Assembly (NCBI GenBank): GCA_014526335.1
Contig: JACTAT010000016.1
Span: 5,821,346 to 5,885,345 of the forward strand
Direction of reading: 5' to 3'
DNA: 64,000 bases
DNA from: Chrysaora quinquecirrha
Lineage: Eukaryota > Cnidaria > Scyphozoa > Semaeostomeae > Pelagiidae
The notes under the pieces are model-generated. The model saw nothing but the letters and a program-made list of their open reading frames with translations. It ran no database searches and was not told the origin of the DNA. Positions 56,691 to 64,000 of this stretch are shown here, in pieces. Every line of letters begins with the position of its first letter. Positions within the stretch are counted from its first letter, which is position 1. The position numbers and the translations under genes are program-made.

Positions 56691-59600
56691 ATGAGGTGAG
56701 TGATTTTGTGAACTTGCTAGAACACAAGTCGTTTGATTTCAGTTTTTAATCATTAAATATTCCGAAAAAATATCTGATTCTGTAGTTAGATGACTGAAGT
56801 ATGTCTGAGATATGTATTAATTTGGGTTTCTGGCTTAGATCATGCAATTATTCGAAAGAAGAGTACATGAAAATCAGGGGCCTAAATTCTATAGGAATTG
56901 ATTTAGTTTAGGCCCAGACCAAATCGAGATCGTTGCCTGTTGATGTGCTATAATCGTGTACCAGTATTTGGAAGGGCCATTTCTCTTATTCTGACTGAGC
57001 TGAACCTGCCTTTAAATCACAAGCCAAATGATGGTGGGAAAGTTTGAGATTGATAAAGGCAAGAAGAAACAAAACAAGTAAAACAATAAATTATGACAGG
57101 AAAACAATGAAATTGGTGTGTGCATAATGGAAAAACTTTCTGGACATGTTGGCCCACTGCCTAGTTGGCCCACTTCCAAGTTGGCCCACCCTTATTGGCC
57201 CCAAGGACAAGTTGGCCCACTGCAATGTCAGCCAACAACATTATTTTAGTTATTTTGTTACGCTTGGGATATTTGGGTTTAGAGCTCCTGAACCCCCACT
57301 TTAACAGTGCACATGTTTCAAATTAATTACATTTTAGTGGGCTGACTTGTCATAAGCTGACAAGCCAACTTGGCTAACACATGGTGGGCTGACTTTGTAG
57401 TGGGCCAACTTGTCCTGTTTCCATGGAAAATGGTGTACGATTTTATCACAATGGTATGGTTTGAGTGCTGAAAAGGGCCCTCTGGCATTTGGGATTAACC
57501 TTTCATTGCAGTATGTGACTGCATTGGGGGTAGGGGGTGCAGCAAACGACTGTTATTATATACCTTCTGAGAATTAAAGAAAAGTTTAGATTTTAACCAA
57601 GAAAATAAATACCTCCTATAAGTGGGCAAAGAAACCTTTATGCAACATGCGACTTTTATATTGCAAAACACTGCAGATTGAACACTGAATATCAATTGTT
57701 CCTTAATCTTTTTATTTAGATAGATATAGACTCTCTCCAATCCAACTGAGTCAAAATAGATTTAAAATTCTAACAGTTGTTGAGACCAAAGCGCATAAAA
57801 AATCCAGTCTAGTAAAGCTTTTTACCAGCAAACAAACACATTAAAATGAGTGCCAGAAATAAGAAAACAGCAATAGAATTTTGGCTTTTCACTGGCTGTG
57901 TGGGTAAGCAGGTTCAACATATGGTTGGTTGGCTATTTTGCTTTCAAGACATGTCACCCTACAGTACCTCAATTTGGGCAACTTCCTTCTTACCTAACCT
58001 GCAAAGACGTTTTGCCCAACCATCATGAACATTTTGCACATTCTGAAATGGCACAGATTACTTTGTTCATGTAGTTTGTTGGTTATTTGATTGCTAACAC
58101 TGGGGACTCTGCCCCAAAACTGCCAGTTATTTCACTTGTGACCTGTTTAAGTGGCAAAAAAGTGATCAAAAGCAATTTTTTTTAACTGGGCATAATAATC
58201 AAGATTGTTGGGTGAAAAGGAAGTTGGTCTAAATTGAGGTTGGGCCAAGTGGCCTGACACCCCTCTTTTATAAACAAAATATGTGCAGTGTTGCAGCTAA
58301 AACCTTGCAGCCAAGGGTCCTGTTTAAGCGTTAATGACAAAGATAATCTTATAATATTCTTCTCTTGTCCGTAGTACCCTGAGATTACAGAAGAGGCTTG
58401 CAGCAAGCGTATTGAAGTGTGGTAAAAAAAAGATATGGTTAGATCCCAATGAAACAAATGAAATTGGAAATGCTAACTCAAGTAAGATCTTTTATGTTCT
58501 TTGTTGATGGCGTGTATTATTGTAAATGGATTTCCTCCCCCAGTAAAGGTTATTTGCCAAGTTCCTTCATTTGTGTTCAAGATAGACACCACTCTTGCTA
58601 CCGATGAAATTTTTTTGGCAAGTGAATTAATTTTCAATCAATTCCTTGAAAATTTCAAGTCAAAGTCTTACAGATGATAAAAGTCCCGTTTGATCATTTG
58701 GAAAATCTAACCTTTGGATTTTAATGTTTATGGAAATCTTTCTCGGATCCTGTCCATACATTTTCCTCATTGGGTGGATCCGCATCTCAAATTATTGGCA
58801 TGAGATAAGCCGACCATGCTGTGCTGTTAATCACTGTGTGGCGTGCAACTCTTGCCTAAAGTTATGTCTCAGATATATCTGACTGTGGATTTAGATATGA
58901 TGTCAATGGCTCCTACAGTCCTGGTGTTCTGACACAAACTGTTACCCTGTTTAACTAAACATTCATTTCATAAAGAATACATGTTTGGACCTCCTGTTAA
59001 ACAAGAAAAACTGATCTTAATCATTTAAAATAGGACAAAACATCAGGAAGCTTGTAAAGGATGGTCTTATTATCAAGAAACCACAAGTTGTTCACAGCAG
59101 AGCCAGAACAAGAAAACTTCTGGAAGCAAAACGAAAGGGTAGACACAGTGGTTTTGGTAAAAGGCATGGTACTGCCAATGCTCGTTTCCCTGAGAAGGTC
59201 ATCTGGATGCACAGAATGAGGGTTCTGAGAAGACTTCTTAGAAAATACAGAGAGTCAAAAAAGATTGACAAGCATTTGTAAGTACTGTGTTTATTTTGTT
59301 TCAATATGTCTGGAGTTTATTCCTTAGACCAGTTAAGTTTTCTTGCACTGCAGTGTGTTCTAAGTCTTGTATGAAACTAATTTTGGACTTTGTTAGAGGG
59401 AGTTGTTTGATACAAAAAAAAACGCCTTGTCTACATATGTCAACTCTACGACAAAAAGCAGTTAAACAGCTGCTTAACCTTTTCAATTGTAAAGAAAGGT
59501 GAAATTAAGCAGCTTTTCCTTTAAAAGCTTTTTCGGGTCGAAGATGTGGTTGATTGAAGATATGTATGTCTTGATATGGTTCTATGGCACAACAAAAAAA

Positions 59601-61181
59601 TGCCTTTTGAAACTGAGTTGTGAACAACAGTTGAACCAAATTTCTGATGCCGCACCATACTGCATGTCATAAACAGGCCTTAAAAAAATAGATGAAATGA
59701 TTTTGAATTAACAGACAACAGAATGAGCCTTTTGGCTCAATGTCAGACATTCTTGCCCTTTCTTATCGCTACTAACGTGTGTTATATTTTATCTTTAGAT
59801 ACCATGAATTGTACATGAAAGTTAAGGGTAATGTCTTCAAAAATAAGAGAGTATTGATGGAATACATTCACAAAAAGAAGGCTGAAAAGGCCCGTGCCAA
59901 ACTTCTCAGGTATGTGACATGTTTCATCCCTTCTGTTAGTTTGCTATTCTTGATTTGTTAAAAACTCAGCTCCATAAAAGAAATTCTTTTCAGGACATCT
60001 TATTTGATTGACATGTTCTTTAATTATGAAAATTATAATATAATACATAGCGTCAAATTGGTGATAACTGATCTTGCTTTAGGTTGATTTGTTCTACTTT
60101 TAAAAGGGAGCCAATTTAATCTAAAACTTTGCCGGTTTTGATGCTAAGTATATGAAAAAAGCAGAACAAAAGCACTGTTAGAACTTTGCCAACTTAAAAG
60201 TGATGTTTCAGCGGATTTCCCTGACAACAATAATCAAGGGATACTGCAGACATGATTGTTCTTTTTGCAACGAGCAGCATTGACTTGAATCACCTGTTCC
60301 AAGATTTAAAATTATTCAACTATATTTTTGTCTAAACACTGTTCTTGTTGCGTTTCAATGGTTGCTGTCCATACACTTTCCTCATTGGGTACCAAAACTG
60401 GATCCGCATCTCAAATTATTGGCATGAGATAAGCCGACCATGCTGTGCTGTTAATCACTGTGTGGCGTGCAACTCTTGCCTAAAGTTATGTCTCAGATAT
60501 ATCTGACTGTGGATTTAGATATGATGTCAATTGATCCTACAGTCCTGGTGTTCTGATACATGCATTAAGTCCGCCCTCTTTTGTTTGCACCATGTTTGGT
60601 CCTCTTTAGGTTTTTTATAAATTCTCAGTAAGGCTAGTGATATTTCCGTCAAAGTTTGTATTTTCTTTCAAATGTTCTTTATTTATACAAAAGATTCATG
60701 TTATGCCACCCAAAATGTCGTTTTTCAAATAAATAAGATAGATCGCAAACTAGGTCTTGAGATATAAAAGAGTCACAGTACCAGAAAATGATTGTAAATA
60801 CGTTGTTAAACCAATATTCTCTGCTTTTAAATTGACTTTGAATTTCTGAGGTTTCTTCGTTATGTTAGTGTAGTTCTGAATGTAGTAGTTCAATAGTTCA
60901 GTATGTTTAGTTTTAAAACTTAAGTCCTAAGGGGTACTAGATCTAGGTTTCTTATAAACCGGTTTTTTATGAGAAACTATGTACGGTTAGCCAAAAATTA
61001 TTAAGAAGCAAATTAAGCTGAGCTTTCATCTTTTCCATTTGTGTTTTTTTTCAGTGACCAAGCTGAAGCCCGCCGTGCCAAGGTTAAGGCCGCCAGACAA
61101 CGTCGTGAAGAACGCCAGGCCCAAAAGAAGAGTGAATTATTAGCTGCCTATGCTCTGGAAGAAGAACAAGCATCCAAATAA
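56691..61181 (+). CDS. RPL19: RPL19, 60S ribosomal protein eL19
   Basis: Five exons: 56691-56695 (ATGAG only), 58375-58481, 59034-59277, 59799-59909 and 61055-61181 (stop TAA). All phases join, giving 197 residues, one more than human. The order of blocks is the family's: [116 protein letters not shown], then a long basic helix ending ALEEEQASK. eL19 spans the large subunit and its C-terminal helix reaches the 40S subunit. The two-nucleotide-past-ATG first exon is also the arrangement in other animals. Introns 2 and 4 contain nearly identical copies of a ~190-bp structured sequence (58749-58936 and 60364-60560). Intron 1 contains a MITE. Confidence 0.98.
57135..57422. mobile_element. MITE with (T/C)GGCCCACT termini, copy 2
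   Basis: A 288-bp element with GGACATGTTGGCCCACTGCC at the left and the inverse GTAGTGGGCCAACTTGTCC at the right, flanked by ATGGAAAA (57127-57134 and 57423-57430). Sister copy at 307-598; the interior shares AACCCCCACTTTAACAGTG. Confidence 0.72.
58749..58936 (+). ncRNA. candidate intronic snoRNA, copy 1 (RPL19 intron 2)
   Basis: A 188-bp block shared with 60364-60560 while the surrounding intron sequence is not. Predicted by eye: a hairpin GCATCTCA...TGAGATAAGC near the middle of the 5' half and a perfect GACTGT...ACAGTC stem near the 3' end. ACA at 58934-58936 follows the last stem, as in box H/ACA snoRNAs; a hinge box (ANANNA) such as AGATAA is only tentative. Location in an intron of a ribosomal protein gene is the usual setting for animal snoRNAs. 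The guided target is unknown. It could instead be a repeat that moved within the gene. Confidence 0.4.
60364..60560 (+). ncRNA. candidate intronic snoRNA, copy 2 (RPL19 intron 4)
   Basis: Same sequence as 58749-58936 with a 9-bp insertion (ACCAAAACT) after CATTGGGT and only a few substitutions, for example ATTGATCC for ATGGCTCC and GATACA for GACACA. ACA is kept at 60558-60560. Both stems described for copy 1 are intact. Both copies are in the sense orientation. Confidence 0.4.
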
Positions 61182-61400
61182 ACTGTAAATTCACAAATTT
61201 GTTATTTTAAATTTGGGAATGAACATATATCTGGTTAAATTTGCACGTTTTTGTTCCCTTTGTTAGCTTTTGCTGGACTTCGTGATGTAAAAGCGTGTTT
61301 GGCTTGGATGCAAGGATGCAAGCGAAAAAAATTTTTCGTTTGACTTGAATTTCTTTAGTTTTTCGACTTCTCTGCACCTGTGTGATTGGAGCATTTCTAT

Positions 61401-61490
61401 TAGCCTGCGCGCAGCCTCAAAACTTTCCTTAGGCCTTAGGTCAAGTGTATACTTGTCCTAAGGAAAGTTTTGAGGCCGCGCGCAGGCTAT
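61401..61490. repeat. 90-bp foldback element with direct-repeat flanks
   Basis: Two 33-nt arms (61401-61433 and 61457-61489) are inverse of each other with one mismatch; the left begins TAGCCTGCGCGCAGCCTC and the right ends CGCGCAGGCTA. The 23-nt loop itself contains CAAGTGTATACTTG. TTTCTAT occurs on both sides (61394-61400, 61491-61497), a probable target duplication. Confidence 0.8.
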
Positions 61491-63150
61491 TTTCTATCCG
61501 CATCTGGGTATGAATTTTGGTCAGTTGTTTCGGTCTTAACCAATCCGATCTGCCTCGATTTTCATAATGACTAGCGCGAAGAGCGATTACAGCTACGGAT
61601 CGCACCGCTCTCATCAGAAAGTGAATCTGTAATCATAAAGTGAATTATCTTTAGTTAAATTCCGCCTTAGTCAACTTTTTCGATCTGTTTCTGACGTTTT
61701 ACTCTGAGGAGTGTCAGAAGAAGAAATCCTTTCGCATACCTTTTTCGAAATGGTTGTGCCATTTAGAGTTTTGTTCTAAAATTGTTCCGTATCTAGTTGT
61801 TCTGGCACAATGGATACCCCTTTCGTGTGAACGGGATGCCTATCCGTTACAGCATGGTACCTTTTTCAAATTTAGCGGGCATTTTGTGAGCACCGACATT
61901 GTATGGACCCTGCCTGCAGCAATAGATGAAAAGTACACATCAAGGGCATTTTAGAATGATGTGCACTGAATAACGGAGGGAGCGAGCTGACCACGGTCAA
62001 AAAAAAGTATGGGCCGAAACGCGTACGAAAACGCGTACTTGTAAAAGAAATTAATGGTTTCTTGTAAAAATATGTGTGTATTCTTTTTCCACACGCGTGG
62101 GGCATTAACCTTTGAAATTTCCTTTAATTTCTACTTTGTCACCAGCGAAAGTCACTCATTTGAATCAAGGACAAGAGGTTTTCAGCCAATCCGGGAGTTT
62201 GTTTTTCAATTTCTTTTTTTCAAACTGGTAAATTTCATGCAGTAGGAACTTTTTCAATTGTTTCAATTTCCCAAGAGACCCATATGCCTACTTGTTGCGT
62301 TGCTTCTACTTGAAGCATTTTACTGTCATTCCTTTGAGATTACTAATGAGAACGTGCTGTCTGAAGTTGCCAGAGCTCAGAGCTGTGAAGTTTCTCGAGA
62401 CAATGTGATCTTGGCTATAGCTGTTCGTTCAAGGCCTAGTCTTCAGCGCCTCCTAGCGTATTTTCATGTTCCAGAAGTAACGGTTTGCTGCCATGGAATT
62501 CTTTTTCTACCGTATTTTGGCCCTTTTATCAAACGTAAGTGTTATCGATAACGTTTTTGCATACGATTCGGTGAATAGATAGATTTAGACAACAGAATGA
62601 TTTTAGTTTAGGACCAGGTCCTGACCAAAAGACCAAAGAAAGCATCGTTAATAAAACATTCAATTTTCCTGTTTGACCGCTTGTTTGATGCTTACTTAGT
62701 TTCCTTGCTTGTTTAACGATGTTTGACCTCTTAAGAGATTGTTTTAAAAATGTTTCAAGGTAACTTCCCTGCGAATTCTGCCAAGCAATGTTTTGCCACA
62801 TGGCCGGATTTCGGGAAAGCAAATCTCAGATGTTTGACCAGCAATATTTGTTCATTTTTCCAGACCCTTTTTCGCGCTTTTTCCACTTTCAGCCCCCTTT
62901 TTTATTTAGAACCTTGCTGTTGCAAACTTTCTACACCAGCTAAACTCGCTTGCGTTGACTTTGAAATTTTTTACCATCTTATGTTGCCTTTTAGGACAAC
63001 AGCGATTGAAACGGGACATGACATTTTGTATTTGGCAAGCGCTGTAGATGCTTTGAGCTTTCTTTCAAAGGTTAGTTGAATGTTGACTACGGGTTTTATT
63101 TACTTTCAACATTATGTTGAAACTTATGGAAATTTTGACTCTTTGGAATT

Positions 63151-63388
63151 AAGCTAGTCTATGGCTAAATTAGGAGACTTGTAGTGCGCGAAATTGTATT
63201 CGGCGTTTCTCCCAAGATGGCTAAACATGCGAGAAATTTTCTGTTGTCTCCCAGAAACATTTGGGTGTCTCGCTACAAATTTTGTCACCCGCTACAAAGT
63301 CTCCGCGGTCGCTAAACTGGGAGACATCCAGGGCACATGTACCGGGATGTCGTGCGCAACATTTCTCCTAGTTTAGCCAGTCCTTTAT
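63151..63388. mobile_element. MITE, GGCTAAACTAGGAGACAT family, copy 4
   Basis: Left end TAAGCTAGTCTATGGCTAAA then TTAGGAGAC; right end TTTCTCCTAGTTTAGCCAGT then CCTTTA. Internal CTCCCA..ATGGCTAAACATGCGA block inverted relative to 21245-21503. It preserves the terminal TAAAGGACTGG also found at the MRPL1 exon 5 donor. Confidence 0.75.
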
Positions 63389-64000
63389 GTATAAGGCAAT
63401 CCCATAGGACTGTTTGTACATTTCGAATGTCCAGATTTCAAAACATACTTTTGCCTGTCCAGCAATGTTTGGTCGTTTGGCCGCCTTTCCAACATTGCTT
63501 GTCAAACATTTCTTTTGTTATTGCCATGCTTCAACAACTTGCAACATTTCGGCACCTAGCAGCATTTCTTAGCAACAAGGCGTTCATGCTGGTGCATTAG
63601 AAATAACATCGTTGTTGGACAGCAATGTTTTTGGACGTTGCTAACGGTCAAACATTTGTTGTAAAGCAAATTTGAAATATTGGACCAACAATGTTGCAAC
63701 GTTTGGCCAGGGCCTTATACTTGTATTTTATATTCATTAATTTATAACGTAGCTTGTATTTATACTAAAGGGATATCGTTATAATTATCAATTAGGTTTT
63801 GCGCAGAGGTACCGTTTATCCATGTACCGTTTCGGAAGAACTCCGTCTCCCATCAACGGGCAATGAGAGATTTTCTTCTTTTATAAGTCGGTCCTCAAAT
63901 AAGCGCCCTCCCTCAAATAAACGCCCCCTGGATTGAGCTGCCAATCAGGCTGGTCCAAGACATTCCTTGATAGTGTATGACCAGCTCTTGATAGGAGGAA

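Larger units (their letters stand above)
61182..64000. other. right end of window, no defensible gene, repeats
   Basis: After RPL19: a foldback (61401-61490); 61500-62150 without features; 62250-62540 an open frame with a hydrophobic start (see rejected list); about 62610-62870 and 63420-63716 decayed copies of the CAAACATTG / TTTGGTCGTTTGGCC repeat; MITE 63151-63388; and from 63886 an element with 'cctcaaataa(g/a)cgcc' repeats cut by the window end. Confidence 0.5.

Noticed and set aside
62258..63079. Possible exported or membrane protein gene: hydrophobic stretch ICLLVALLLLEAFYCHSFE followed by SLQRLLAYFHV, and a second open piece near 62995-63060
   Set aside because: There is no ATG in frame; the second piece joins in its attractive frame (TTAIETGHDILYLASAVDAL) with no donor of matching phase, while the strong donor at 62534 leads to a quick stop. 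No family recognised. It may be a partial gene running out of the window, so RNA evidence would be needed.

Overview
This is a 64 kb piece of an AT-rich, intron-rich animal nuclear genome. The proteins resemble human orthologues along most of their length, introns are of moderate size with GT..AG borders, and introns and spacers are full of short inverted-repeat transposons. The metazoan-type STOML1 architecture (SPFH plus SCP2) excludes bacteria and fits an early-branching metazoan. An anthozoan cnidarian is my best guess, but the sequence alone does not prove it.

Layout from left to right: the 3' exons of TOMM40 (+, 102-2522); a three-exon JHY-like gene (-, 4646-7963); an SRSF4/5/6-type SR protein gene (-, 9889-13824), head to head with COPS9 (+, 14129-15056); a 5'-incomplete low-complexity exon (-, 15541-16532) next to a triplet-repeat tract and a 500-N assembly gap (17649-18148); two divergent tandem copies of the mitochondrial ribosomal protein gene MRPL1 (-, copy A 18376-20324 incomplete, copy B 21685-26596); MRTO4 (+, 27102-35243), head to head with MRPL1 copy B; a gene for an ~1850-residue coiled-coil protein that I do not recognise (-, 37166-43364); STOML1 (-, 47776-55314), head to head with the intronless RPA3 gene (+, 55765-56115); and RPL19 (+, 56691-61181), which has two near-identical copies of a structured intronic RNA-like sequence in introns 2 and 4. 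The right end (61182-64000) has repeats and no gene I can defend.

Functionally these are mostly housekeeping genes: mitochondrial import (TOMM40), mitochondrial translation (MRPL1 x2), cytosolic ribosome structure and assembly (RPL19, MRTO4), splicing (SR protein), COP9 signalosome (COPS9), DNA replication and repair (RPA3) and late-endosomal lipid handling (STOML1). They are not an operon or a pathway cluster. The notable arrangement is three divergent gene pairs whose start codons are about 300-500 bp apart.

The mobile fraction is rich. There are at least eight copies of a TA-flanked MITE superfamily whose ends read CAC(G/T)..TTTTTTATAAG; a second MITE family ending in TAAAGGCCTGGCTAAAC; a third family related to CAAACATTG / TTTGATCGTTTGG, one copy of which has expanded into a ~205-bp tandem array; TA-flanked elements ending CTCTTAGGTGCC; elements with 8-bp duplications (hAT-like); tRNA-derived SINEs; two 5'-truncated LINE tails; and small perfect foldbacks. 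I did not see a clear new defence or biosynthetic system. The best candidates for something undescribed are the duplicated RPL19 intronic RNA, the duplicated MRPL1, a MITE whose end supplies part of a splice donor, and the large coiled-coil protein. Exon borders were inferred by eye from splice sites, reading-frame continuity and remembered family sequence; no alignment was run.
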